A stretch of 64,000 nucleotides of DNA from the NCBI RefSeq assembly GCF_003002925.1, contig NZ_PVTK01000008.1, positions 62,001 through 126,000 on the forward strand. Direction: 5' to 3'. Of this stretch, positions 55,233-64,000 are shown in pieces. The stretch is from Vreelandella songnenensis (lineage in GTDB: Bacteria; Pseudomonadota; Gammaproteobacteria; Pseudomonadales; Halomonadaceae). Under the pieces are notes generated by a model. It ran no database searches and had not been told where the DNA came from. It saw only the letters and a program-made list of their open reading frames with translations. The translations under genes were made by a program, and so were the position numbers. Numbering within the stretch: position 1 is the stretch's first letter; each line of letters begins with the position of its first letter.

Positions 55233-56414
55233 ATGCTGACCTCGCTTCTGGATAACGACTTCTACAAGATCACGATGCAGAATGCCGTGATCAAACGCTT
55301 TCCGTACGCGCATGTGCGTTACGCTTTCATCAATCGCGGCGAGCATGAGTTCCCGGAAGGCTTTGGCGCGGCGCTGCGCCGTGAAGTCGACAACATGCAA
55401 ACGCTGCGCCTGACGGCAGAAGAGAAGCGTTATCTGGAAACCACCTGCCCGTATCTCGACCCCACCTACCTCGATTTTCTGGCGGGCTTTCGCTACGACT
55501 CGAGCGAAGTGGTGATCGAGCAGCAGGGCAGCGAGCTTTCGGTGATCATCGAAGGCCCCTGGTATCGCACCATCTTGTGGGAAGTGCCGCTGATGTCGCT
55601 GATCAGCGAGCTCTGGTACCGCCTGCGCGGCATCACGGTCTCCAGGGATAGCCACGCGCTGATCGAACAGCGCACCCAGGAAAAGATCGAGCACTACCGC
55701 CAGATGGGCCTGAAGATTGCCGAGTTCGGCACCCGGCGGCGCTTTTCGTTTGACGTGCACGACCGCGTGGTCGGCGCGCTTCGCCATCACGGCGGCGAGT
55801 CGTTCACCGGTACCAGCAACGTGCTGCTGGCCATGCGCCACGGCGTCAAGCCAATTGGCACCCACGCCCACGAGTGGTTCATGTTCCACGGCGCGCGCTT
55901 CGGCTTCAAGATGGCCAACAGTCTGGCGCTGGAGAACTGGGTGGACGTGTACCGCGGGGATTTGGGGATAGCCCTGACCGATACCTTCACCTCGAAAGCC
56001 TTCTTCGCCAGCTTCGACAAGAAGTTCGCCAAGCTGTTTGACGGCGTGCGCCACGACAGCGGCGACCCGATCGACTTCGCGGCACAGACCATCAGCCACT
56101 ACGAGCGCCTGGGGGTGAACCCGCTGAGCAAGACGATCATCTTCTCGGATGCGCTGACCCCGGAAAAGGTCGAGCGTATTCAGACGTTCTGCCAGGACCG
56201 TATCGGCATGGCCTTCGGCATCGGCACCAACTTCACCAACGATGTGGGCGTCGACCCGATGAACATGGTGATCAAGATGATCGATGCCCGCCCGGAAGGG
56301 CAGGGCTGGCTGCCGGTCATCAAGCTGTCCGATGTACCGGAAAAGAACACCGGTGACCCGGAAATGATCTCACTGGCCAAGCGCGTGCTGGCGCTCAACG
56401 GCCACAGCCGTTGA
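55233..56414 (+). CDS. pncB: Nicotinate phosphoribosyltransferase
   Basis: Makes nicotinate mononucleotide from nicotinate and PRPP in the NAD salvage pathway. The 393 residues match the bacterial PncB type. The N-terminus SLLDNDFYKITMQNAVIKRF, GTRRRFSF (about 165) and the regulatory His in GVKPIGTHAHEWFMFHGARF (about 205) are present, and GIGTNFTNDVG lies near 330. It lies on the plus strand between recB and recC, both minus. Confidence 0.97.
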   Translation: MLTSLLDNDFYKITMQNAVIKRFPYAHVRYAFINRGEHEFPEGFGAALRREVDNMQTLRLTAEEKRYLETTCPYLDPTYLDFLAGFRYDSSEVVIEQQGSELSVIIEGPWYRTILWEVPLMSLISELWYRLRGITVSRDSHALIEQRTQEKIEHYRQMGLKIAEFGTRRRFSFDVHDRVVGALRHHGGESFTGTSNVLLAMRHGVKPIGTHAHEWFMFHGARFGFKMANSLALENWVDVYRGDLGIALTDTFTSKAFFASFDKKFAKLFDGVRHDSGDPIDFAAQTISHYERLGVNPLSKTIIFSDALTPEKVERIQTFCQDRIGMAFGIGTNFTNDVGVDPMNMVIKMIDARPEGQGWLPVIKLSDVPEKNTGDPEMISLAKRVLALNGHSR

Positions 56415-56429
56415 GCCGTTGCCGCGCCG

Positions 56430-59400
56430 TTACTCCTTGACGGCGCGGTAGAGCGGAGCGTAGAGCGTATCAACCAGCGTGGCGAAGCCGTGGCCTTGAG
56501 CGTGTGCGTTGTAAAGCGCCTCGAAGCTCGGCCACTGGCGCGCCAGATAAGCACTCTGCTGTACCTCGCCGGTGCGAAAGCGGTCGCCTTCATAGGCGCT
56601 GGCGGCCGCGCGATAGGCGTCGCTCTCTTCGATATCCTCTTCACTACTCGCTTTACTGCCCTCCACACTGCCGTCCTTGCCCAGCCAGGCGAATGCCGCC
56701 TGGGGGGCGAGTGGCAGCGGGCTTTCCATGCCCGCCTGCCAGCACGCCAGCAGGTTGTTCAGGTGCGTGCGGGCCGTCTCGGCGTCCAGCGGGGCCAGGC
56801 GCACGTGGCCCGCCTTGGAAAGCAGCTGGGTGGTCATGGGCGTTTGCGCGTTGGCCGCCAGGTGCACCACCCACGGGCGCAGCAGGTGCTGCCAGCGGTA
56901 CTGGCCACGCCCGCGCCCCTGGCTGACCAGGCTGTTGCTGAGCAGCAGCAGGCGGCAGCGGTGGCCGTCTTCGTCCACGCGAATCTCGTTGATCCAGTCG
57001 TTCACTTCCAGGCCGTGGGCGCTGAACGCCACCGTCAGCGCGGCGTCCAGCGGGTGCGGCCACTCGGCAAGCACTTTCTGGTAGTCGATGAACAGCGCGT
57101 CCATGGGTTCCATCAGCGCCTCGCGCATGCGCTCGCCAAAGGCGCCTACCGCCAGCACTCCCTGGCCCTTGATGCGCTCGAGCGCGGCGAACATGGCGTC
57201 TTCGCGCGGTTCACCGCTATCCACCGCCTGGCGCTGGGCGGCAATCAGCTGATCCTGCAACTGCCAGTGTTGCAGGCCGTCCAGAGTAAACGGCTCGACA
57301 TCCAGCTGGGCGAGCGCCTCCTGCTCGAAGTAGACGCCCAGGCGCGTGTTGAAGAACGCCTTGGCGGGTTCGCGCAGGAAGCTGCCCAGCTGGGCAAGCG
57401 TGAGCGGGATCTCCTGCTCGAAAGTGGGCAGGGCGGCGGGCGGTGTAGGCACCTGCGCCGGTGGCGTGTGCAGTGCGTGCCACTCCTGGGCGTAGGTGAA
57501 TAGCCGCGCCTGGGAGGGCGAGGCGGTATCCGTACTGAAGTAGCGTTGGCTGAACGGCTGCAGCGGGTGCTCGGTGGTCAGCGCTTCCAGAAGCGATGTT
57601 TCACCCCGGCTCTGCCAGCCAGCGGCCAGGTGATCGCGCAGCTGGCCCACCAGCACCGAGGGCGGCATGGGGTTGTTGTCGATCTGGCTGCGGCCCACCC
57701 AGCTGATATAGAGCTGGTGGCGGGCGGAGAGCAGCGCCTCCAGAAACAGGTAGCGGTCATCCTCTCGGCGGGAACGGTCGCCGGGGCGGTAGTCGCCGCC
57801 CATCAAATCGAAATCCAGCGGCGGCTGGGAGCGCGGATACTCGCCGTCGTTCATGCCCAGAAGGCACACCCGCTTGAACGGAATCGCGCGCATGGGCATC
57901 AGCGTTGCGAAGTTGACCGCTCCGGCCAGAAAACGCTGAGAGAGGCTGTGCTCATCGATTTGCGCTAGCCAGTGTTCGCGCACCATGGAGAGCGGCAGCG
58001 GCTCAAAGAGCCCGGCCTCTTCGGTGCTCTCCTGCACCTGCTGAAGCGCGCCTTCGAGCTTGGTGAGCATCACGCTCTCCTGGGCATCGTCGGTCAAGAA
58101 GAAGGTTTCCAGCAGCTCGCGCAGCCTTGCTACCCACTCGGCGGCGGGGGCGGGCTGGCAGAACGTTTCCCAGGTGTCTTCCAGGCGTTCGAGCAGCGTG
58201 GCCAGCGGCCCGGCAAGCGACGCTTCGAGCCCGCCGATGTCATCGAAGGGCTCGATGCCCTGCCATGCGTCTGCCACACCCACGGTGTAGCCCAGCAGCA
58301 GGCGGCGCAGGCCGAAGGCCCAGGTGTTCTGGCTCAGCCCCTGGGGTAAATCCAGCCGGGTGCGCTGCTCGGCGTTCAGCCCCCAGCGGATGCCCGCGCC
58401 TTCGATCCAGCGGCTGAGCGTGGGTAAATCACTCTCCTCGATGCCGAAGCGCTCGCGCAGGGCGGGCACGTCGAGAAGGTCCAGCAGATCGCTCACCGAC
58501 AGGCGCAGCTCCGGCAGGCGCAGGAGCTTTTCGAGCGCGATCATCAGCGGCAGGCGGTGGCGGCTTGCCTGGTCCGACAGCGTGTAGGGGATGTAGCGTG
58601 AGTCGTCGCCCCCGGTGCTGGCGCGGTAGTGCCCCGTGCGGTACTGGCCGAACACGGCTTCAATATGCGGTGCGTAGCGGTCGATATCCGGCACCATGAC
58701 GATGATATCGCGCGGGCGCAATGCCGGGTCAGTGCTGAAGGCGGCCAGCAGCTGGTCGTGCAGAATCTCCACTTCGCGCTGGGGGCCGTGGGCGATGTGG
58801 AAGACGATGGAGTCGTCCTGCTGCACATCCACGTCGGGCCAGGTGGTCTGCGTTTCCGCCACCGGGCGCAGCTCGCGGATGTCGTCCTGAAGCTGGCTGA
58901 GCAGGCAGCTGTGCTCGGGGGTGGTGAACGGCTCGAACATGTCGATGCGCAGCGCCTGCTGTTCGAACAGTGTCTGGTAGTTGCCGGCGTCGTCGTGCTC
59001 GTCGAGCAGGCGCAGATAGTCGCGGCCCTGCTTGCCCCAGGCGGCCAGAAGCGGCTGGGCGTGCAGGTGCAGGGCGCTGTCCACGTCGCCATCGCCGAGC
59101 ACATCCAGCGCATCAGGCATGCCGGCCTTGCGGCTCTGGCGGTAGCGGTGGGCACGCAGCAGGTCCTTGTGTTCGATGATATCCGCCCAGTAGTACTGGC
59201 AGGGGTTGTGCACGCACAGCACGATCTGGCAGCAGCGCGAAAGCGCGGCTAGCGCCTCGAGCGTCTGCTGGGGCAGCGACGAGATGCCGAAGATGATCAG
59301 CCGCCGGGGCAGGCCGTGGGGGCAGCCGCCGTCTTCGAGCCCGCCGGCCACCTCCAGAAAGCGGCTGTGTACCTGGGCGCGGCTGCTGTTCAGGCCCGCT

Positions 59401-60035
59401 TCGCCCTGGGTCGCGGCCACATCGTCGCGCAGGGCGCGCCACAGGGCGGGCTGCCAGCGCTGGTGCTCGTCAAGCGGTCGCCGTTCGCCGCGGGCGGTAA
59501 TCAGTATGTCACGGCCATCGGCCCAGGCGTCCAGCCAGTCGGCGCGGTATACCTGGTACTGGTCGAACAGATCCGCCAGGCGCTCGGCGAGCTGGTAGTG
59601 CTTGCGCTGGTCGCGGTCGGTTTCCAGAAAGCGGGCCAGCGGGGCAAACACGGGCTGCTCGGCAAGCAGAGGTAGCAGGCGCAGCAGGCGCCACACCAGG
59701 CGCGATTTATCGAAGGGCGAGGTTTCCGGCACGGCCTCACTGTCGCCGGTAAGCTCCGTCAATACCGTGCGGTAGGCCTGCCACAGAAAACGCGCGGGCA
59801 GCGTGACATTGAGCGCGGCGGCAATCCCGGCGCCGCCCTGGGCCGGGTCTTCCGCCAGGGCCAGCTTCAGCCACTGGCCGATGCCGTTGCTCTGCACCAG
59901 AATGGTTTCGTTCTCGAGCGGCCCCAGCGGATGAAGGCGCATCCACTCCACCGCCAGCCCACGCAGATCTTCCAGCCGGTTGGCGTGCACCACCATGAAA
60001 CCGGGCGTGAGGGGCGATGTGGTCGAGAGCGGCAT
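56430..60035 (-). CDS. recC: Exodeoxyribonuclease V gamma subunit
   Basis: The Chi-recognising, scaffold subunit of RecBCD, 1201 residues. The N-terminus MVVHANRLEDLRGLA (just after the start) and ETILVQSNGIGQWLKLALAE (about 44) match E. coli RecC. Mid-protein are the dead-helicase segments HIAHGPQREVEILHDQLLAA and ICLLGMNDGEYPR-like (VCLLGMNDGEYPRSQPPLDF). AGGA lies nine bases before ATG 60035. It is separated from recB/recD by the antiparallel pncB gene. Confidence 0.95.
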   Translation of the reverse strand: MPLSTTSPLTPGFMVVHANRLEDLRGLAVEWMRLHPLGPLENETILVQSNGIGQWLKLALAEDPAQGGAGIAAALNVTLPARFLWQAYRTVLTELTGDSEAVPETSPFDKSRLVWRLLRLLPLLAEQPVFAPLARFLETDRDQRKHYQLAERLADLFDQYQVYRADWLDAWADGRDILITARGERRPLDEHQRWQPALWRALRDDVAATQGEAGLNSSRAQVHSRFLEVAGGLEDGGCPHGLPRRLIIFGISSLPQQTLEALAALSRCCQIVLCVHNPCQYYWADIIEHKDLLRAHRYRQSRKAGMPDALDVLGDGDVDSALHLHAQPLLAAWGKQGRDYLRLLDEHDDAGNYQTLFEQQALRIDMFEPFTTPEHSCLLSQLQDDIRELRPVAETQTTWPDVDVQQDDSIVFHIAHGPQREVEILHDQLLAAFSTDPALRPRDIIVMVPDIDRYAPHIEAVFGQYRTGHYRASTGGDDSRYIPYTLSDQASRHRLPLMIALEKLLRLPELRLSVSDLLDLLDVPALRERFGIEESDLPTLSRWIEGAGIRWGLNAEQRTRLDLPQGLSQNTWAFGLRRLLLGYTVGVADAWQGIEPFDDIGGLEASLAGPLATLLERLEDTWETFCQPAPAAEWVARLRELLETFFLTDDAQESVMLTKLEGALQQVQESTEEAGLFEPLPLSMVREHWLAQIDEHSLSQRFLAGAVNFATLMPMRAIPFKRVCLLGMNDGEYPRSQPPLDFDLMGGDYRPGDRSRREDDRYLFLEALLSARHQLYISWVGRSQIDNNPMPPSVLVGQLRDHLAAGWQSRGETSLLEALTTEHPLQPFSQRYFSTDTASPSQARLFTYAQEWHALHTPPAQVPTPPAALPTFEQEIPLTLAQLGSFLREPAKAFFNTRLGVYFEQEALAQLDVEPFTLDGLQHWQLQDQLIAAQRQAVDSGEPREDAMFAALERIKGQGVLAVGAFGERMREALMEPMDALFIDYQKVLAEWPHPLDAALTVAFSAHGLEVNDWINEIRVDEDGHRCRLLLLSNSLVSQGRGRGQYRWQHLLRPWVVHLAANAQTPMTTQLLSKAGHVRLAPLDAETARTHLNNLLACWQAGMESPLPLAPQAAFAWLGKDGSVEGSKASSEEDIEESDAYRAAASAYEGDRFRTGEVQQSAYLARQWPSFEALYNAHAQGHGFATLVDTLYAPLYRAVKE

Positions 60036-60166
60036 GGCGGGTTTCCTTCGCTAGAGCGCGCGGGCGGGCGGCGTGGTCATATGGTGCCATAAGTTAAGTG
60101 TCTTGCGGGATGTGTCTTATATCGCCAAGCTGTGGGCATGTTAATGCGTCTTTAAAGGATTTTTCC

Positions 60167-61852
60167 ATGACTGAACCGACCAACACGACTCGCCGTCATT
60201 CCGCCCAGGTAGTAGATGGCGTCGGCAAGGCCGCCAGCCGCGCCATGCTGCGCGCCGTGGGCTTTACCGACGACGATTTCAAGAAGCCCCAGGTGGGCGT
60301 GGCCTCTACCTGGAGCATGGTGACGCCGTGCAACAGTCATATCGGCGAGCTGGCGGAACTGGCCCGCGACGGCGCGGATGCTGCCGGTGGCAAGGGCGTG
60401 ATCTTCAACACCATCACGATTTCCGACGGCATCGCCAACGGCACCGAAGGCATGAAGTACTCGCTGGTATCGCGCGAAGTCATTGCCGACTCCATCGAAA
60501 CCGTGGCGGGCTGCGAAGGCTTTGACGGCCTGGTCGCCATCGGCGGCTGCGACAAGAACATGCCGGGCTGCGTAATGGGGCTGGCACGCCTGAATCGCCC
60601 CAGCGTGTTCGTGTATGGCGGCACCATCATGCCGGGCAAGGGGCATACCGATATCGTGTCGGTGTTCGAGGCCATGGGCGCACACTCGCGTGGCGATATG
60701 GACCTGATCGAACTCAAGCAGATCGAGGAAACCGCGATTCCCGGCCCCGGTTCCTGCGGCGGCATGTACACCGCCAATACCATGGCGTCCGCCATCGAGG
60801 CGCTGGGCATGAGCTTGCCGGGCAGTTCGGCGCAGAACGCCATCTCTCAGGAGAAGCGCGACGACTGCAAGGCGGCGGGCGAGGCGGTGCTCGAACTGCT
60901 GGCCGCCGATATCAAACCCTCGGATATCATGACCCGCCAGGCGTTTGAAAACGCCATCACCGTGGTGATTGCCCTCGGCGGCTCGACCAACGCGGTGCTG
61001 CACCTGATCGGCATGGCGCGCACCATCGATGTCGAGCTGACCCTTGAAGACTTTACCGAGATCGGCAAGCGAGTGCCGGTAGTCGCCGACCTGCGCCCCA
61101 GCGGCCACTACATGATGAGCGAGCTGGTGTCCCTAGGCGGCATTCAGCCGCTGATGAAGAACCTGCTGGAGGCCGGTCTTCTGCACGGCGACTGCCTGAC
61201 GGTCACGGGCAAGACCTTGGCGGAGAATCTGGCAAGTGTTGAACCTTACCCGGATGATCAGAAAATCATCGCGCCGCTCGATCAGCCTATCAAGGCGGAA
61301 AGCCATCTGCGCATTCTTTACGGCAACCTGGCGCCGGAAGGGGCGGTTGCCAAGATTTCCGGCAAGGAAGGCACGCGTTTCTCCGGCACCGCCCGGGTAT
61401 TTGGCTCTGAAGAAGAGGCCCAGGCACGCATCAATGATGGCACTGTAGTGGCGGGGGATGTGGTCGTCATCCGTTACGAAGGCCCCAAAGGCGGCCCTGG
61501 CATGCGCGAAATGCTCACCCCCACCTCGGCGATCATGGGCCGCGGGCTGGGCAACGACGTGGCGCTGATCACCGATGGCCGCTTCTCCGGCGGCAGCCAC
61601 GGTTTCGTGGTCGGCCACGTATCGCCGGAGGCGTTTGAAGGCGGCCCGCTGGCGCTGGTGGAAAACGGCGACCGTATCACCATCGACGCCGAAGCCGACA
61701 CCATCGAAATGCACGTGGCCGACGATGAGCTGATGCGCCGCCAAGCCGCCTGGCAGCGCCCACAACCGCGCTATACCCGCGGCGTGCTGGCCAAGTACGC
61801 AAGGTTGGTAAGCTCCGCAAGTACCGGCGCGGTGACTGATCAGAGCGAATAA
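60167..61852 (+). CDS. ilvD: Dihydroxy-acid dehydratase
   Basis: Dehydrates 2,3-dihydroxy acids in branched-chain amino-acid synthesis. The 561 residues contain the iron-sulphur Cys in [18 protein letters not shown] (about 49), [13 protein letters not shown] (about 122) and [19 protein letters not shown] (about 194), with the C-terminal [19 protein letters not shown]. The TPCN context and length resemble the [2Fe-2S] type of plants and actinobacteria more than the 616-residue [4Fe-4S] E. coli enzyme; this is inference. AAGGA is eight bases before ATG 60167. Confidence 0.96.
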   Translation: MTEPTNTTRRHSAQVVDGVGKAASRAMLRAVGFTDDDFKKPQVGVASTWSMVTPCNSHIGELAELARDGADAAGGKGVIFNTITISDGIANGTEGMKYSLVSREVIADSIETVAGCEGFDGLVAIGGCDKNMPGCVMGLARLNRPSVFVYGGTIMPGKGHTDIVSVFEAMGAHSRGDMDLIELKQIEETAIPGPGSCGGMYTANTMASAIEALGMSLPGSSAQNAISQEKRDDCKAAGEAVLELLAADIKPSDIMTRQAFENAITVVIALGGSTNAVLHLIGMARTIDVELTLEDFTEIGKRVPVVADLRPSGHYMMSELVSLGGIQPLMKNLLEAGLLHGDCLTVTGKTLAENLASVEPYPDDQKIIAPLDQPIKAESHLRILYGNLAPEGAVAKISGKEGTRFSGTARVFGSEEEAQARINDGTVVAGDVVVIRYEGPKGGPGMREMLTPTSAIMGRGLGNDVALITDGRFSGGSHGFVVGHVSPEAFEGGPLALVENGDRITIDAEADTIEMHVADDELMRRQAAWQRPQPRYTRGVLAKYARLVSSASTGAVTDQSE

Positions 61853-61881
61853 GAGGCCACGCCCCGACGTTGGCCCATACC

Positions 61882-62680
61882 GTAGCGCGTAGTAAGCCGC
61901 CAGGCGCACCCGCAGCGGCGGCCCGACGCGGAAACAGCGCGGAGAGCGCTGCCGGGGTCGGGTGGTAGGGCGCAAACGCAAACATGGTTGCAACGGCCGA
62001 GGCGTCTTGTCAGCCGCCACCCGCGGGTGCCTTATTTACTCGTGTCCTCGCAAAACGTTACCACGCGCTACGGTGCCGTATCCGAATGTGGTGCAGAACC
62101 GTAGCGCGTGGTAAGCCGTTAGGCGCACCCGCGGGAGCAGCGCGGAGAGCGCTGCCGGGGTTGGGTGATGCGGCGCAAACGCAAACATGGTTGCAACGGC
62201 CGAGGCGTCTTGTCAGCCGCCACCCGCGGGTGCCTTATTTGCTCGTGTCCTCGCAAAACGTTACCACGCGCTACGGTGCCGTATCCGAATGTGGTGCAGA
62301 ACCGTAGCGCGTGGTAAGCCGCCAGGCGCACCCGCGGATGCAGCGCGGAGAGCGCTGCCGGGGTCGGGTGATAGGGCGCAAACGCAAACATGGTTGCCAC
62401 GGCCGAGGCGTCTTGTCAGCCGCCACCCGCGGGTGCCTTATTTACTCGTGTCCTCGCAAAACGTTACCACACGCTACTGTGCCGTATCCGAATGTGATGC
62501 AGAACCGTAGCGCGTGGTAAGCCGTTAGGCGCACCCGCGGGAGCAGCGCGGAGAGCGCTGCCGGGGTTGGGTGATGCGGCGCAAGCGCAAACATGGTTGC
62601 CACGGCCGAGGCGTCTTATCAGCCGCCACCCGCGGGTGCCTTATTTGCTCGTGTCCTCGCAAAACGTTACCACGCGCTAC
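61882..62680 (+). repeat. Four tandem units (219, 203, 203 and about 174+ bp), dyad-bearing
   Basis: Units start at 61882, 62101, 62304 and 62507; the landmark ATGGTTGC recurs at 61984, 62187, 62390 and 62593, exactly 203 bp apart. Each unit opens with GTAGCGCGTGGTAA and ends with its 14-bp inverse TTACCACGCGCTAC. The junction between units is thus a hairpin-forming inverted repeat with a 29-base spacer. Inside are CACCCGCGGGTG and GCGCGG-AGAG-CGCTGCC-type dyads. Units 1/3 and 2/4 share private variants, so the array probably grew by duplicating a two-unit block. Open frames crossing it are by-products; no protein is supported. Confidence 0.88.
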
Positions 62681-62791
62681 GTGGCATTCTCCGACGTTGG
62701 TGCATACTCGTAGGTTTTTAATCCGCTCGCTGTCATCATCATGTCAAACGTGGCGGTCATGCTTGAAATTTTCTTTCAAGGAACTGGTGCC

Positions 62792-63988
62792 ATGTCTCGA
62801 CAAGCGGCCGCCCGTGCCTCTATCGGCGAAGTCTTCAGCGTTTTTCTGCTGCTTGGGCTGACCTCCTTTGGTGGTCCGGTGGCGCATCTGGGCTATTTTC
62901 GTACCGAGTTTGTAGAGCGCCGCCGCTGGCTTTCCGAGACGGCCTATGCGGATCTGGTCGCGCTCTGCCAATTTTTGCCGGGGCCAGCCAGCAGCCAGGT
63001 GGGTTTTGCCATCGGGCTGCTGCGCGCCGGGCCTTGGGGGGCGGCCGCTGCGTGGCTTGCCTTTACCTTGCCTTCCGCTATCGTCCTGGGGCTTTTTGCA
63101 CTGGGGGCATCGCTTTTGGATGGCCCGCTTGCCAGCGGCATTATTCACGGTTTGAAAGTAGCAGCGGTGGCCATCGTGGCCCACGCGGTGTGGGGCATGG
63201 CGGGTAACCTGTGCCCTGATAAGACTCGCGCCGGTATCGCGCTGCTGGCGGTGTTGACGGTGGTGGGGCTAAGTGGGCCGTTGGGGCAGGTAAGTGCCAT
63301 TGTGCTCGGTGGCTTGCTAGGTTTGGTGATGTGTCGCGAGAGCGCAACTGCACCACAAGATGCAGCACTTCACTTCAAGGTATCGCGTTCGGCAGGTTTC
63401 ATGGCGTTGGGCCTATTTGCCGGGCTGCTGGTTCTGCTGCCGCTGATAGCGGGAAGTGCAATCTGGCTGAGCATCATCGATGCGTTTTACCGCTCCGGCG
63501 CGCTGGTATTTGGCGGTGGCCATGTGGTGTTGCCGCTGCTGCAGGCCGAGGTGGTGCAGTCGGGGTGGGTGACGCCGGATGCGTTTCTAACCGGCTACGG
63601 CGCGGCGCAGGCGGTACCGGGGCCGCTGTTTACCTTTGCAGCGTACCTAGGTGCACTGGTGCCGGGTATCCATTGGCTGGCAGGCGCGTTGGTGGCGCTT
63701 CTGGCAATTTTTGTGCCTGGGTTCTTGCTACTGGTTGGCGTGCTGCCCTTCTGGAGCCGTTTTCGTCAGTGGGGCAGTGCCCAGGCGCTGATGCGTGGCG
63801 CTAATGCGGCAGTCGTCGGGATTTTAGGGGCGGCGCTTTATCAGCCGGTATGGACGAGTGCCGTGATAGGGCCTTATGAGTTTGCTTTGGCACTGACAGG
63901 CTTTTTGCTGCTGGCGGTGTGGAAGCTTCCTGCCTGGGCGGTGGTTGCGGTGATGGCGCTCGGTGGTCTGTTGATATCGATGCCATAA
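62792..63988 (+). CDS. chrA: Chromate transporter (CHR family)
   Basis: Inner-membrane chromate efflux protein, 398 residues, with two homologous halves of about five or six helices. The CHR-family motif is LGLTSFGGPVAHLGYFRTEF in the N-half (about 17-36), followed by QFLPGPASSQVGFAIG. The second half repeats it as SGALVFGGGHVVLPLLQAEV and GAAQAVPGPLFTFAAYLGA. Function is chromate or sulphate export, inferred from the family. AAGGA lies ten bases before ATG 62792. The upstream 111 bp separate it from the tandem array. Confidence 0.94.
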   Translation: MSRQAAARASIGEVFSVFLLLGLTSFGGPVAHLGYFRTEFVERRRWLSETAYADLVALCQFLPGPASSQVGFAIGLLRAGPWGAAAAWLAFTLPSAIVLGLFALGASLLDGPLASGIIHGLKVAAVAIVAHAVWGMAGNLCPDKTRAGIALLAVLTVVGLSGPLGQVSAIVLGGLLGLVMCRESATAPQDAALHFKVSRSAGFMALGLFAGLLVLLPLIAGSAIWLSIIDAFYRSGALVFGGGHVVLPLLQAEVVQSGWVTPDAFLTGYGAAQAVPGPLFTFAAYLGALVPGIHWLAGALVALLAIFVPGFLLLVGVLPFWSRFRQWGSAQALMRGANAAVVGILGAALYQPVWTSAVIGPYEFALALTGFLLLAVWKLPAWAVVAVMALGGLLISMP

Positions 63989-64000
63989 AAAAACGCCTCG

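Noticed and set aside
61984..62510. Overlapping open frames of 107 codons in the tandem repeat
   Set aside because: They repeat the same peptide with the repeat period, have poor ribosome sites and no recognisable domain. They are by-products of GC-rich repeated DNA.
61882..62680. Possible CRISPR array
   Set aside because: Units are 203 bp with internal dyads and no short repeat-spacer alternation, and there is no cas gene in the window.

Overview
The window looks like the chromosome of a halophilic gammaproteobacterium, most likely Halomonas/Vreelandella or a close relative. This is inferred from gene content (mmuPM, soxR, an interrupted recC/recB/recD locus, dusA with an integrase remnant), moderately high GC and acidic proteins. 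No database search was possible. Most of the sequence is core metabolism and transport, with two clearly foreign AT-rich patches at about 13.66-15.88 kb and 45.4-46.8 kb.

Region by region. 0-9 kb: a tripartite RND efflux operon (TolC-like channel cut by the window start, lipoprotein adaptor, AcrB-like pump), a membrane protein, an AcrR/TtgR-type TetR repressor, an M14-family deacylase. 8.9-11.5 kb: catalase and dusA. 11.5-18.2 kb: a decayed genomic island at the 5' end of dusA. It holds a broken tyrosine integrase, phage-like genes either side of a CI/S24 repressor, a three-gene AT-rich cassette with a PD-(D/E)XK nuclease, truncated umuC and umuD pieces, two paralogous secreted four-cysteine proteins each bracketed by direct repeats, and a HicB remnant. 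18.2-24.4 kb: small hypotheticals, a Tat-type SDR, a DapA-like aldolase, a GDPD, and soxR divergent from an oxidoreductase gene that has a SoxR box and an in-frame amber codon.

24.8-36.3 kb: a chemoreceptor, mmuP-mmuM (S-methylmethionine uptake and use), a TrpI-like LysR divergent from trpBA, and a DUF3311/SSS-symporter/M20-amidohydrolase cluster divergent from its own LysR gene. 36.3-45.4 kb: a patchwork of short genes and decaying fragments (2TM, LysE, NUDIX, HAD) among a nitrilase, a GNAT, a zinc peptidase, a PNPOx-like protein flanked by REP-like elements, a carboxylesterase and an ABC-F ATPase.

45.6-46.8 kb: a solitary AT-rich DUF4062 gene. 46.8-60.0 kb: recC, recB and recD on the minus strand with pncB inserted antiparallel between recC and recB. 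Downstream of recD, a PAP2 gene and the recD 3' tail have been duplicated. 60.1-64.0 kb: ilvD, a four-unit 203-bp tandem repeat with dyad symmetry, and chrA.

The best candidates for undescribed biology are the three-gene nuclease cassette (13661-15881), the four-cysteine secreted genes with their flanking gene-tail repeats, the 203-bp repeat array, and the lone DUF4062 gene.
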